A stretch of 64,000 nucleotides of DNA from JAEYKI01 sp036679405 (lineage in GTDB: Bacteria; Bacillota; Clostridia; Christensenellales; Christensenellaceae), in contig JAVBVZ010000004.1 of the NCBI GenBank assembly GCA_036679405.1, positions 1-64,000 of the forward strand, written 5' to 3'. A model generated the notes under the pieces. That model was not told the DNA's origin, made no database searches, and saw only the letters and a list, made by a program, of their open reading frames with translations. Below are positions 35,313 through 44,029 of this stretch, piece after piece. The position numbers were made by a program, and so were the translations under genes. Every line of letters starts with the position of its first letter. Within the stretch, counting starts at the first letter, position 1.

Positions 35313-35332
35313 CAGAAAAACGGCGGTAACTC

Positions 35333-36445
35333 ATGGCAAAGGATTATTACGAAGCATTAGGGGTGGAAAAAAACGCCACCCCTGAAGAAATTAAAAGTGC
35401 ATACAGAAAACTTGCAAAAAAGTACCATCCCGACTTAAATAAAGGCAACGAGGATGCCGCAAAGATGTTTAAGGAGGTCAACGAGGCCTACCAGGTTTTA
35501 AGCGATGAAAAAAAGCGCCAGCAATACGATACTTTTGGGAGCGGCGCGTTCGACGGAACGGGAGGCGGCGCAGGCCAGGGCGGCTTTTCCGGGTTTGAAG
35601 GCTTCGATGGATTTTCTGATATTTTTGAAAGCTTTTTTGGCGGAGGCGGCGGAAGGTCGCGTTCTTATAACGGACCGCAAAGGGGCGCGGATATTCGTGT
35701 GAATTTGCGTATCGAGTTCGAAGAAGCTGCTTTTGGTGTGAAAAAGGAAATACAGTTGGCCCGTCAGGAAACCTGTTCGGAATGCGGCGGTACAGGAGCC
35801 GAAAAAGGCTCCAGCCGGAAAACCTGTCCGCAATGCGGCGGGTCCGGACAGGTCAGGACACAGCAACAAACCATGTTTGGAAGTTTTATGAATGTGACAA
35901 CCTGTCCGAAGTGTGGCGGGGAAGGAACGGTGGTGGATAATCCATGCGCTGCCTGCAAAGGCAAAGGCACGGTTTCCAAAACCAGGAAAATAACCATTAA
36001 TATCCCCGCAGGCATTGACGACGGCCAGGTGCTGACCATGCGCGGAGAAGGCGAAGCCGGCAAGCAGAACGGCGGATACGGTGATTTGCTTATTTATATA
36101 ACCGTAAAGCCGCATAAGCTATTTGTGCGTCAGGGATATGACCTTTATGTAGACATGACGGTGTCAATGATGCAGGCGGCGCTGGGTGCGAATGTAGAGA
36201 TCCCTACGCTGGACGGCAAGAAAGTCCGCTATAAAATAACCGAAGGAACTCAGCCCGGCACAGTGTTCCGCTTGAAAAACAAAGGGATCAAGCATTTAAA
36301 CCGTGAAAAATACGGGGATCTGTACATAAAAGCTATTGTAGAGATTCCTAAAAGGCTTAATGACAAGCAAAAAAAAGTGCTTTCACAGTTTGAAGAGGAC
36401 AGCCGGGGAACGAAAAATATTTTTTCAAAATCTAAAGATATATAA
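35333..36445 (+). CDS. dnaJ: Chaperone protein DnaJ (Hsp40)
   Basis: 370 residues. J domain with YHPDLNKG (HPD at about 31-33), Gly/Phe-rich linker (GGGAGQGGFSGFEGFDGFSD), four zinc-binding CxxCxGxG-type repeats (CSECGGTG, CPQCGGSG, CPKCGGEG, CAACKGKG), and C-terminal substrate domains. It stimulates DnaK ATP hydrolysis. Last gene of the hrcA operon. In many Firmicutes prmA follows directly; here a separate cassette intervenes. Confidence 0.97.
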   Translation: MAKDYYEALGVEKNATPEEIKSAYRKLAKKYHPDLNKGNEDAAKMFKEVNEAYQVLSDEKKRQQYDTFGSGAFDGTGGGAGQGGFSGFEGFDGFSDIFESFFGGGGGRSRSYNGPQRGADIRVNLRIEFEEAAFGVKKEIQLARQETCSECGGTGAEKGSSRKTCPQCGGSGQVRTQQQTMFGSFMNVTTCPKCGGEGTVVDNPCAACKGKGTVSKTRKITINIPAGIDDGQVLTMRGEGEAGKQNGGYGDLLIYITVKPHKLFVRQGYDLYVDMTVSMMQAALGANVEIPTLDGKKVRYKITEGTQPGTVFRLKNKGIKHLNREKYGDLYIKAIVEIPKRLNDKQKKVLSQFEEDSRGTKNIFSKSKDI

Positions 36446-36449
36446 TAAA

Positions 36450-36478
36450 CAAAAAGCAGCCTTAAGGCTGCTTTTTTG
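36450..36478 (+). terminator. Terminator of the hrcA-grpE-dnaK-dnaJ operon
   Basis: AAAAGCAGCC-TTAA-GGCTGCTTTT followed by TT. Confidence 0.9.
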
Positions 36479-36526
36479 TTTTGCGCATGAAGCGGCTATG
36501 AGAATCTTCTTTTTTAAACGATCTGC

Positions 36527-36554
36527 TTGCAAATCATATGATACAAGCTATAAT
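36527..36554 (+). promoter_or_regulatory. Promoter of the SPFH/zinc-ribbon/TPM cassette
   Basis: TTGCAA (36527-36532) and TATAAT (36549-36554), 16 bases apart. It leaves a leader of about 90 AT-rich bases before the first gene. Confidence 0.5.
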
Positions 36555-36651
36555 AGATATTGGTTGTAAAATTTTGTATGTACGCGGTTTTTTGTCAATT
36601 TATTATCTTTGATATTTAGCAAGTTTAAAAAAATATTGGGAGGATAGATAT

Positions 36652-37848
36652 ATGGGTATTATCAAGGCATTTGTCGGCGCTGTAAGCGGCGGCCTTGCAG
36701 ACGAATGGCAAGAAGTGATCGAACCAAATCAAATGAACGAACAGGTGGTATTTACCAAAGGGGCTTTTGTGCGCAAAAATGATACGCGCAGCAGCAACCG
36801 GCATGGAACGCAGGATTATATTTCGGACGGGTCTATTGTCCATGTATACGACAATCAGTTTATGATGCTGGTGGACGGCGGTAAAGTGGTGGATTATACT
36901 TCCGAACCCGGATATTATAAGGTAGACAACAACACGGCTCCTTCCATGTTTAACGGACAACTGGGAGAGTCGGTAAAAGCAACTTTTTCCAGAATCAAAT
37001 TTGGGGGCGTGCCTTCCGTGAAGCAGCAGGTTTTCTATGTCAATTTGCAGGAAATTAAAGGCATAAAATTTGGAACGCGCAATCCGATTAATTATTTTGA
37101 TAATTTTTATAATGCGGAACTTTTTTTACGGGCGCACGGAACCTATTCCATCAAAATAGTGGATCCTTTGAAATTTTATGCGGAGGCTGTGCCGCGCAGT
37201 TCCGTTTGGCTTGATATCAACGATATCAACGAGCAGTATTTAAACGAATTTTTAGAAGCGATGCAAAGCGCAATCAATCAGATGTCTACCGAAGGTATCC
37301 GGATATCATATGTTTCTTCCAAAACAAGAGAATTGGGCCGGTATATGAGTACAACGCTGGATGAAGAATGGAATCAAATGCGCGGCATGGAAATACAGTC
37401 GGTCGGCATTGCAAGTGTTTCTTATGACGAAGAGTCCCAAAAACTTATCAATATGCGTAATCAAGGCGCTATGCTGGAAAACGCCGGGGTGCGTGAGGGG
37501 TATGTGCAGGGAGCCATGGCCAGAGGAATTGAAGCGGCAGGCTCTAACGAAGGAGGTTCGATGGCCGCCTTTATGGGCGTTGGAATGGGGATGAATGCCG
37601 GCGGCAATATGGCCGGAGCGTTTTCTGCAACTAACCAGGCGCAAATGCAGCAACAGGCGAATGCCGCTGCCGCCGGTGAACAGAGCGGCTGGCAGTGCTC
37701 CTGCGGAGCAATGAATCCGCTGAATGCTAAATTTTGCCCGGAATGCGGAAAACCCAGAGGCGGTTCGGTCTGTTCAAAATGCGGGTATAAACCCAAGCAG
37801 GGGGAGACGCCAAAATTCTGCCCGGAATGCGGTAATAAATTTGAATGA
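36652..37848 (+). CDS. SPFH-domain protein with C-terminal zinc ribbons (YdjI/virion-core-like)
   Basis: 398 residues. The N-terminal ~290 residues are an SPFH (band 7-like) domain of the group once called virion core protein, starting MGIIKAFVGAVSGGLADEWQ. A Gly/Met/Ala-rich linker follows (about 290-335). The end holds two zinc-ribbon units (CSCGAMNPLNAKFCPECG and CSKCGYKPKQGETPKFCPEC). No signal peptide or clear transmembrane helix; it probably associates with the membrane as an oligomer. It resembles Bacillus subtilis YdjI, which works with YdjG, YdjH and PspA in envelope stress. First gene of a three-gene set. Confidence 0.85.
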   Translation: MGIIKAFVGAVSGGLADEWQEVIEPNQMNEQVVFTKGAFVRKNDTRSSNRHGTQDYISDGSIVHVYDNQFMMLVDGGKVVDYTSEPGYYKVDNNTAPSMFNGQLGESVKATFSRIKFGGVPSVKQQVFYVNLQEIKGIKFGTRNPINYFDNFYNAELFLRAHGTYSIKIVDPLKFYAEAVPRSSVWLDINDINEQYLNEFLEAMQSAINQMSTEGIRISYVSSKTRELGRYMSTTLDEEWNQMRGMEIQSVGIASVSYDEESQKLINMRNQGAMLENAGVREGYVQGAMARGIEAAGSNEGGSMAAFMGVGMGMNAGGNMAGAFSATNQAQMQQQANAAAAGEQSGWQCSCGAMNPLNAKFCPECGKPRGGSVCSKCGYKPKQGETPKFCPECGNKFE

Positions 37849-37873
37849 CGCCTTGGATGGAGGGTACGCTTGA

Positions 37874-38923
37874 ATGTCAACGGTAACGTATAAATGTCCT
37901 AATTGTGATGCGGGGCTGATTTACGACCCCAAAACTGAAGATTTTGTGTGTGAGTTCTGTGCTTCCCGTTTTACACAGGAAGCGCTTGAAAAAATGGATT
38001 TTTCCGGGAAGAATGGACCCGCGAAAAATGAGAAAAATGAGGAAACAGAATTTTCTGAAAACACGCTTTATCATTGCCCAAGCTGCGGTGCCGAAATCAT
38101 TGCGGATGAAACCACTGCTGCAAAGTATTGCGTATATTGCCATAACCCGGTTATCCTTTCCGGAAAGGTTGAAGGGGAATTTAGGCCAGATTATCTGGTT
38201 CCGTTTTTGATTGATAAGACAAAAGTATATGAATTATTTCAGGAATGGTGTAAAAAGAAAAAATTTATTCAGGATGAATTTTTAAAAGAGGCCAACAGTG
38301 AACTGCTGATGGGGGTCTATTATCCGTTTTGGTTTGTGGACTGTCAGGCGAATGCGGGAATGTCGCTCAAGGGCGAAAAGGTAAGAACCTGGCGAAGCGG
38401 TAACTACGAATATACCGAAGTGAAGACCTATACGGTGATTCGGGAAGGCAATATTGATTTTAACGACATTTATGTGACTGCGCTGAATAAAAAACAGGTA
38501 AATATTTTAAACGGCGTTCATCCGTATGATATGAGCAAAATGGTGCCTTTTTCTTCAGCTTTTTTTTCCGGGTTTTTAGCGGAAAAAAGAAATATTGAAA
38601 AAGAAGCCGCGCGCCCCGCGATAGAAGAGATTATGCGTGATTCAAGCCGTCAGCTTCTTTTAAACACGGTTCAAGGATATTCTTCCGTATCTGTGATCAG
38701 TGAGAAAGCTGTTCCCCAAAAGGAAACGTGGCAATATATAATGCTGCCCGCCTGGATGTTTAACTATAAATATAAAGGTGAAGATTACTATTTTGCTATG
38801 AACGGGGAAACGGGAAAAATTGCGGGCAGAGTACCGGCCAGCCCCAAAAAACTGCTGGCGTTGTTTGCGGGACTCACCGCCGGAATTGCCGCGATTATGA
38901 TGTTAGTGGGGTGGCTGGTATGA
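37874..38923 (+). CDS. Zinc-ribbon membrane protein (YdjG-like)
   Basis: 349 residues. The N-terminus has two zinc ribbons (YKCPNCDAGLIYDPKTEDFV...CEFC and YHCPSCGAEII...YCVYC). The central part is a soluble domain with W/Y/F-rich strands (YYPFWFVDCQA). A single C-terminal transmembrane helix lies at about 325-347, with almost no tail after it. This matches YdjG-type proteins often mislabelled as RNA polymerase subunit P-like or TFIIB-type zinc ribbon. Its stop overlaps the next start (ATGA), showing translational coupling. Confidence 0.83.
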   Translation: MSTVTYKCPNCDAGLIYDPKTEDFVCEFCASRFTQEALEKMDFSGKNGPAKNEKNEETEFSENTLYHCPSCGAEIIADETTAAKYCVYCHNPVILSGKVEGEFRPDYLVPFLIDKTKVYELFQEWCKKKKFIQDEFLKEANSELLMGVYYPFWFVDCQANAGMSLKGEKVRTWRSGNYEYTEVKTYTVIREGNIDFNDIYVTALNKKQVNILNGVHPYDMSKMVPFSSAFFSGFLAEKRNIEKEAARPAIEEIMRDSSRQLLLNTVQGYSSVSVISEKAVPQKETWQYIMLPAWMFNYKYKGEDYYFAMNGETGKIAGRVPASPKKLLALFAGLTAGIAAIMMLVGWLV

Positions 38924-39726
38924 AAAGAAAATTTTTGACTGCCTTTGTAACCGTATGGATGATTATCATGCTGGCGCCGTTGGGAGCGTTGGCCGCAGAA
39001 CCGGGCGTTTATGATGAGGCGCAGCTTTTTACGTCTACGGAAACGGCCCAGCTGCAGGCAGCTGTTGACGATTATACATCTCTTTACGGTTGTGATGCCG
39101 TAATCGTGACGGCTGCAGACACCGGGGGAAAGACCGCGCAGGCTTTTGCGGATGATTTTTATGATGAGAACGGGTTTGGAGAAGACGGTGTACTATTTCT
39201 TATTGACATGGACAATCGGGAACTTTACATATCCACTTCGGGTGCTATGATTGATATTTTGGATGATCAGAGAATCAATGATCTTTTGGATATACAGTAT
39301 GCAGCTGCTTCAGACGGAAATTATTATGACGCAATGATGTCTTCTTTTACAGAAATGGAGACTTACACCCAAAGCGGACCTGCCACGGGACAGTACAGGC
39401 AGGGAAATACAGACGGGCCCGCTGAAAATGGCGGAAGATATCTGTCGGCCGGATGGATCATTTTAAGCATTTTGGTCGGTGCAGGTGTTGGAGGACTGGT
39501 GGTCTTGATTATTTATAAAAAATATAAAAAAGAGTACCAGGCCGTGCCTTACAACTACCGCAAGGAAGCCAAGCTTGCGTTATGCAATACGGCGGACAAT
39601 TTGGTAGATACGCGGACTACTTCTTGCTACATACCGCCCTCCGACAGCTCTTCTTCCGGGCGGAGTTCATCTACACATACCTCCAGTTCGGGAAGAACAC
39701 ACGGCGGCGGAGGAAGAGGCTTTTAG
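38920..39726 (+). CDS. TPM-domain membrane protein (YdjH-like)
   Basis: 268 residues. Cleavable-type signal peptide (to about 25, ending LGALA), then an extracytoplasmic TPM (DUF2207-neighbour) domain with YDEAQLFTSTETAQLQAAVD and DFYDENGFGEDGVLFLIDMD, one transmembrane helix (about 171-196), and a cytoplasmic tail that ends in a Ser/Gly/Arg-rich low-complexity stretch (GRTHGGGGRGF). TPM proteins include photosystem II repair factors and acid phosphatase-like proteins; YdjH is the close functional analogue. ATG 38920 overlaps the stop of the previous gene. Confidence 0.85.
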   Translation: MKRKFLTAFVTVWMIIMLAPLGALAAEPGVYDEAQLFTSTETAQLQAAVDDYTSLYGCDAVIVTAADTGGKTAQAFADDFYDENGFGEDGVLFLIDMDNRELYISTSGAMIDILDDQRINDLLDIQYAAASDGNYYDAMMSSFTEMETYTQSGPATGQYRQGNTDGPAENGGRYLSAGWIILSILVGAGVGGLVVLIIYKKYKKEYQAVPYNYRKEAKLALCNTADNLVDTRTTSCYIPPSDSSSSGRSSSTHTSSSGRTHGGGGRGF

Positions 39727-39733
39727 AATGTAT

Positions 39734-39772
39734 TAAAAAAGAGGCGCGTAAAAGCGTCCTTTTTTTAAAGAC
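39734..39772 (+). terminator. Terminator of the SPFH/zinc-ribbon/TPM operon
   Basis: GAGGCGC-GTAAAA-GCGTCCT imperfect stem with A tract before and T7 after. Confidence 0.65.
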
Positions 39773-39868
39773 GGTTTTATGTTTGCGGTATATTTTGTTT
39801 TTAGGAATAACATGAAAAAGGATATCGTTTGCGCCAGTCAAGCGATACTTAATCGGTTAACATATTTA

Positions 39869-39897
39869 TTGACTTCATTTGATAATTATACTAAAAT
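39869..39897 (+). promoter_or_regulatory. Promoter of the Cys4 microprotein gene
   Basis: TTGACT (39869-39874) and TAAAAT (39892-39897), spacing 17, each one mismatch from consensus. It lies inside an upstream in-frame extension of the small gene, so the longer reading is excluded. Confidence 0.65.
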
Positions 39898-39913
39898 GAA
39901 AACGGAGATGGGC

Positions 39914-40072
39914 ATGGAAAAAATTCAAAAAAAAGAGGGTGCCCTGCACCCGCGAGCCATCAAGAAGTCACAGATTTCAGAAGAAAAAACAAATGATGAA
40001 GAAGCAAAAACACAGCGATGCAACCCCTGCATGCATTGCGGTGTACATTGTATTTTTTTAAAAGACAAATAA
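39914..40072 (+). CDS. 52-residue microprotein with C-x2-C-x2-C-x3-C tail
   Basis: A short charged protein. Residues 1-35 are hydrophilic and rich in K, E and Q. The end, CNPCMHCGVHC followed by IFLKDK, holds four cysteines spaced as in bacterial ferredoxin [4Fe-4S] sites, but without the usual proline after the last Cys. ATG 39914 has AACGGAG at six bases and a near-consensus promoter 17 bases before that. No family is recognised. It could bind an iron-sulphur cluster or zinc, or be a peptide precursor. It precedes a TIM-barrel isomerase gene at 25 bases with no terminator between them, so the two are probably co-transcribed. Confidence 0.6.
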   Translation: MEKIQKKEGALHPRAIKKSQISEEKTNDEEAKTQRCNPCMHCGVHCIFLKDK

Positions 40073-40097
40073 ACAATTAATGGGAGGTTTATTCATT

Positions 40098-40949
40098 ATG
40101 AGTATTGAAGTTGGCGTATTTTTGGCATTGGAACCCTACACTTCTATGGAACGGCAGTTACAGTTGGCCAGCGAAGCCGGGTTTACCCACGCGGACATAA
40201 CGGATGTGCATGAAGGTGGAAGCATGTTTGATTCTGCTGGGCTGGCCGCGACGGTCAGTATAGACGGAGACCCTTTTGAAACAAAACGGTTATTTGAAAA
40301 GTATGGTGTTACGCCTTCCACCGTGTGTGTACATGGTGCGTTGCTCGAACCCAGCAATCCGGGTACTTTCCAGACATCGGGCATTATGAAGGGCATTAAA
40401 TATGCTGCCGCAATCGGTATTCGTGATTGCGTGACAACCGAGAATGAGGCGCTTTCCGACTGGGCGAAAAAACTTACATATGAACAGCGGATTTTTACGA
40501 TTGCGGAAAAACTTTATGTTCCCTGCCGGATGGCCGAAGATTACGGCGTAAATCTGCTTTTGGAACCTCACGGACCGATTACGGATTCCATTCAGGGAAT
40601 CAAAGATGTGATGGAACTTTTGGGAAATCCTAAATCTTTGGGCGTGAATATGGATACGGGAAATTCGTGGCTCGGAGGAACAGATCCGGTAGAGATGGCC
40701 AAAACATTCAAAGATAAAATTTATCATATTCACTGGAAAGATTTAGGCGAAGAATGGATTCCGCGGCGTGGAAAACAGTTTGGCTGCGGGTTTTCCACCA
40801 TTGCGCTTGGTAAGGGCGTGATCGACATCAAAGGCGTTGTGGATGTTTTGAAGGACAGAAAAGAAATTCTGGCCTCTACACTTGAAATCGGAGGTTCTAC
40901 GGAAATTTTGCAGGAAAGCGTGGCTTACCTCCGTTCCTGCGGCCTGTAA
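40098..40949 (+). CDS. Sugar phosphate isomerase/epimerase-type TIM barrel
   Basis: 283 residues of the xylose isomerase-like (AP endonuclease 2) superfamily. A divalent-metal site is suggested by Glu156 (LLLEPHG), Asp186 (NMDTGNSW), His210/His212 (YHIHWKD) and Glu263 (LEIGG). Such enzymes isomerise or epimerise keto sugars and inositol derivatives. The substrate is unknown, since no other sugar genes are adjacent. ATG 40098 has GGGAGG at 40082-40087. It follows the Cys4 microprotein gene and ends at a strong terminator. Confidence 0.82.
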   Translation: MSIEVGVFLALEPYTSMERQLQLASEAGFTHADITDVHEGGSMFDSAGLAATVSIDGDPFETKRLFEKYGVTPSTVCVHGALLEPSNPGTFQTSGIMKGIKYAAAIGIRDCVTTENEALSDWAKKLTYEQRIFTIAEKLYVPCRMAEDYGVNLLLEPHGPITDSIQGIKDVMELLGNPKSLGVNMDTGNSWLGGTDPVEMAKTFKDKIYHIHWKDLGEEWIPRRGKQFGCGFSTIALGKGVIDIKGVVDVLKDRKEILASTLEIGGSTEILQESVAYLRSCGL

Positions 40950-40964
40950 AAAAAATAAAGAAAG

Positions 40965-40994
40965 AAAAGGCCGTCCTAAAAAGGACGGCCTTTT
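40965..40994 (+). terminator. Terminator of the isomerase gene
   Basis: AAAAGGCCGTCCT-AAAA-AGGACGGCCTTTT, a 13-base perfect stem. Confidence 0.92.
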
Positions 40995-41038
40995 AAATAT
41001 ATAAAAAGGAACCGTGAGGATGCGGCAGGGTAAAGTTC

Positions 41039-41068
41039 TTGCCAAAAGATAATTTATGTTGGTATAAT
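41039..41068 (+). promoter_or_regulatory. Promoter of the prmA operon
   Basis: TTGCCA (41039-41044) and TATAAT (41063-41068), 18 bases apart. Confidence 0.6.
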
Positions 41069-41102
41069 TTAATAAAATTTATGTAAAATTGGAGTGTGCG
41101 GC

Positions 41103-42032
41103 ATGGAATGGGTAAAGCTGGCTGTCGGTGTCAATGAGGATGCGTCCGAAATGATTTCAGAAATATTGCTGGAATCGGGGGCGGCCGGAACTCAGGTTGC
41201 CGGCGGCGCGAATCCTGCAACGGACGGATATGGGGAAATATTACCTGAACAGGCGGAAGGATTATGTCAGGTGTGTGCGTATTTTCCGAGGGATGAAGAA
41301 GCGGAATCAAAAATTTTTTTGGTTCGGGAAAGACTGGAGAAGATCAAAGGAATGGATCTGGGGTTTGATCCGGGTACGCTTAATGTTATCACACAGCCTG
41401 TTGATGAGAAAGACTGGGAAAACGAGTGGAAAAAGTATTTTAAGCCGCAGCATGTTTCGGATTTTGTAGTGGTCAAGCCAACTTGGGAACCCTACAGCCC
41501 CGAGCCGGATGAAACGGTGGTGGAAATCGATCCGGGAATGGCTTTTGGAACCGGGACGCATGAAACAACGCGCATGTGCATCGCTATGCTGGAAGAGTAT
41601 TTGCAGGAAGGGGACAACGTTCTCGATGTGGGGTGCGGATCAGGCATTCTTTCAGTAACGGCGGCAAAGTTGGGAGCCGGGTCTGTTCTGGCGTTGGATC
41701 TGGATACTGTAGCTGTTGAAACTGCGCAAAAGAATGTTTCGATCAACGAAGCGGAAGAAAAGGTTCGGGTCATCCGTTCTGATATACTTTCGGCTGTGCC
41801 CCGGGAGGGAAAGTATAACATTGTGGTGGCAAATATCATTGCGGATGTTATTATCAGTCTTAACCGGACTATTTTAGAATATATGAAAAAACCGGGCATT
41901 TATATCTGTTCTGGAATTATAGCCGAACGGTTGGACGATGTGCTGGATTCTCTGAAAAAGAATGGCCTTCGGGCAATCAAAGTATCAAAAATGGGAGAAT
42001 GGTGCGCGGTTGCGTGCAAAAGCAAGGGATGA
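41103..42032 (+). CDS. prmA: Ribosomal protein L11 methyltransferase
   Basis: 309 residues. An N-terminal substrate-recognition domain (from MEWVKLAV) and a C-terminal Rossmann methyltransferase with the SAM motif VLDVGCGSGILSVTAAKLGA and FGTGTHETTRMC before it. It trimethylates lysines and the N-terminus of L11. GGAG at 41091-41094 supports ATG 41103. Its stop overlaps the rsmE start (ATGA). Confidence 0.95.
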   Translation: MEWVKLAVGVNEDASEMISEILLESGAAGTQVAGGANPATDGYGEILPEQAEGLCQVCAYFPRDEEAESKIFLVRERLEKIKGMDLGFDPGTLNVITQPVDEKDWENEWKKYFKPQHVSDFVVVKPTWEPYSPEPDETVVEIDPGMAFGTGTHETTRMCIAMLEEYLQEGDNVLDVGCGSGILSVTAAKLGAGSVLALDLDTVAVETAQKNVSINEAEEKVRVIRSDILSAVPREGKYNIVVANIIADVIISLNRTILEYMKKPGIYICSGIIAERLDDVLDSLKKNGLRAIKVSKMGEWCAVACKSKG

Positions 42033-42751
42033 GACGCTTTTATTTTAAGAACATTCAAACGCCTAAGGTCCGGATTCGGGGAGAAGAAGCCCGGCATATG
42101 CTCAAAGTTCTCAGGATGAAGGAGGGAGACTCTTTCATCCTTTTTGACGGGAGCGGGACGGATTATCCCTGCCGGATCGACTCCGTAGCCAATAATGAAC
42201 TTACGGCAACGGTGGGCAGAGGGATTTTAAACGACCGTGAGCCTTCTGTACGTATCACGTTATACCAGTCCATGTTAAAAAAGGATAATCTGGATCTGGT
42301 ATTGCAAAAAACAACGGAGCTCGGGATAGAGCGTTTTATTCCAGTGCTGAGTGCGCGTTGCGTCCGGCGCCCGGATGATTCTGAAAAATTGGCTGTCCGG
42401 TTGGAAAAAACAGCCAGAGAAGCCGCTAAACAGTGCGGGCGCTCTAAAATTCCGTTGATCGGTAAGCTTATGGTGTTGAACGAAATTCAAGAATATGCAA
42501 AAAGCCATGATCTTTTGCTTTTGGCCTATGAAAACGAAAAGGCCCCGATCAAATCAAAGATTTATGAAAACGATTTTATGGATATCGGAATCATCATAGG
42601 GCCGGAAGGCGGTTTTGAGACGGAAGAAGTGCGCGGGATGGAAAAGGCCGGGGCAGTGGTGTGCGGACTTGGAGAATTGACGCTGCGCGCTGAAACGGCG
42701 GCAATCGCCGCTGTTTCCATGATTATATATGAAAAAATGGAGTCGAAATGA
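42029..42751 (+). CDS. rsmE: 16S rRNA (uracil-1498-N3)-methyltransferase
   Basis: 240 residues of the SPOUT class. The start MRRFYFKN is the usual RsmE opening. The trefoil-knot SAM site is visible in GIIIGPEGGFETEEV and LGELTLRAETAAIAA. ATG 42029 overlaps the prmA stop, and its own stop overlaps the mtaB start, so prmA-rsmE-mtaB are translationally coupled. Confidence 0.95.
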   Translation: MRRFYFKNIQTPKVRIRGEEARHMLKVLRMKEGDSFILFDGSGTDYPCRIDSVANNELTATVGRGILNDREPSVRITLYQSMLKKDNLDLVLQKTTELGIERFIPVLSARCVRRPDDSEKLAVRLEKTAREAAKQCGRSKIPLIGKLMVLNEIQEYAKSHDLLLLAYENEKAPIKSKIYENDFMDIGIIIGPEGGFETEEVRGMEKAGAVVCGLGELTLRAETAAIAAVSMIIYEKMESK

Positions 42752-44028
42752 AAAAAGCTGCAGCTATTACACTGGGGTGCAAAGTAAACCAGTACGATAC
42801 ACAGGCAATGATGGAACTTCTTGAACAGGACGGATATGAGATTGTTCCTTTTCACAGCAAAGCGGATGTGTACATTGTAAATACTTGCACGGTTACAAAT
42901 ACCGCCGACAAGAAATCGCGCCAGGCGATCTCGCGTGCAGCTGCGGAAAATCCGGATGCGGTGATTTGTGTAGCGGGATGCCTGGCACAGCGCGCAGGGG
43001 AAGATTTGCTTTGCATGAAAAACGTATCCGCCGTCCTGGGCACTTCGGACCGCATGGACATTGTGCGTATTGTCAAAGAAGCGAAGTCTGGAAAAGTAAA
43101 CGCCGTCAAGGCGGACAACACCGTGTTTGAAGAGATGAGCATACGTTCCAGTGGAGAAATGACGCGGGGGTATGTTAAAATTCAGGAAGGGTGCAATCAA
43201 TATTGCGCTTATTGTATTATCCCTTATGTGCGGGGGCCGGCGCGTTCGCGTTCTTTGGCAGGCATATTGAAGGAAGCGCGTGGCTTGGCCGAATCTGGCG
43301 TGCGGGAAATTGTACTGACCGGCATCAATATTTCGTCTTACAATACGCAAAAGGGAGAAAGATTGGCAGACCTTCTTGAAGAACTGGATCAATTGCAAGG
43401 GCTTGCGCGTATTCGGCTGGGATCACTGGAGCCCGGACTTTTTACGCCGGAATTTTTGAGCCGGGCGGTCCGCGTAACAAAACTGTGTCCGCACTTCCAT
43501 GTGTCTCTCCAAAGCGGGAGCGACCGCGTGCTGGCGCGCATGAGCCGTACTTATAAAACACAGGAATATGCAAAGGTTATTGGGGATATTCGGAAAATCT
43601 TTAACCGGCCGGCCATCACGACAGACGTTATTACCGGGTTCCCGGGCGAGACGGAAGAAGAATTTCTTGAAACGTTTGACTTTTTACGTAAAATCCGTTT
43701 TGCGAGGCTCCACGTTTTCCCATATTCCGAACGCACGGGCACGGCAGCGGCCACCCTGCCCGGAAAGCTTCCTCTCTCAATTCGAAAACAGCGAGCAAAT
43801 ATCTTGATTGCACAGGGAAAAGAGTCAGAGACAGCTTATATCAAGAGCTTTCTTGGGCAAAAAGAAAATGTTTTGTTTGAGCGGATTGCTCCGGAGGGAC
43901 TGGCGGAAGGCCATACGGAGCGCTATCTTCGCGTACGTGCGCCGGGCCGGCCGAACGAACTGGCCGCTGTTTTGCTAAAATCACAAAAAAATGATATACT
44001 TTTTGGAGAAGCTGTTAAAGGAGGCTGA
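42748..44028 (+). CDS. mtaB: tRNA t6A37 methylthiotransferase MtaB
   Basis: 426 residues. Three MTTase-domain cysteines lie in LGCKVNQYDT, NTCTVTNTAD and AGCLAQR. The radical SAM cluster is EGCNQYCAYC, followed by IIPYVRGPARSR. A C-terminal TRAM domain completes it. It adds a methylthio group to t6A in tRNA, making ms2t6A. Same operon as prmA and rsmE. Confidence 0.95.
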   Translation: MKKAAAITLGCKVNQYDTQAMMELLEQDGYEIVPFHSKADVYIVNTCTVTNTADKKSRQAISRAAAENPDAVICVAGCLAQRAGEDLLCMKNVSAVLGTSDRMDIVRIVKEAKSGKVNAVKADNTVFEEMSIRSSGEMTRGYVKIQEGCNQYCAYCIIPYVRGPARSRSLAGILKEARGLAESGVREIVLTGINISSYNTQKGERLADLLEELDQLQGLARIRLGSLEPGLFTPEFLSRAVRVTKLCPHFHVSLQSGSDRVLARMSRTYKTQEYAKVIGDIRKIFNRPAITTDVITGFPGETEEEFLETFDFLRKIRFARLHVFPYSERTGTAAATLPGKLPLSIRKQRANILIAQGKESETAYIKSFLGQKENVLFERIAPEGLAEGHTERYLRVRAPGRPNELAAVLLKSQKNDILFGEAVKGG

Positions 44029-44029
44029 C

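Noticed and set aside
39779..39913. Longer reading of the Cys4 microprotein (97 residues)
   Set aside because: It contains the promoter at 39869-39897 and has no ribosome site at its start.
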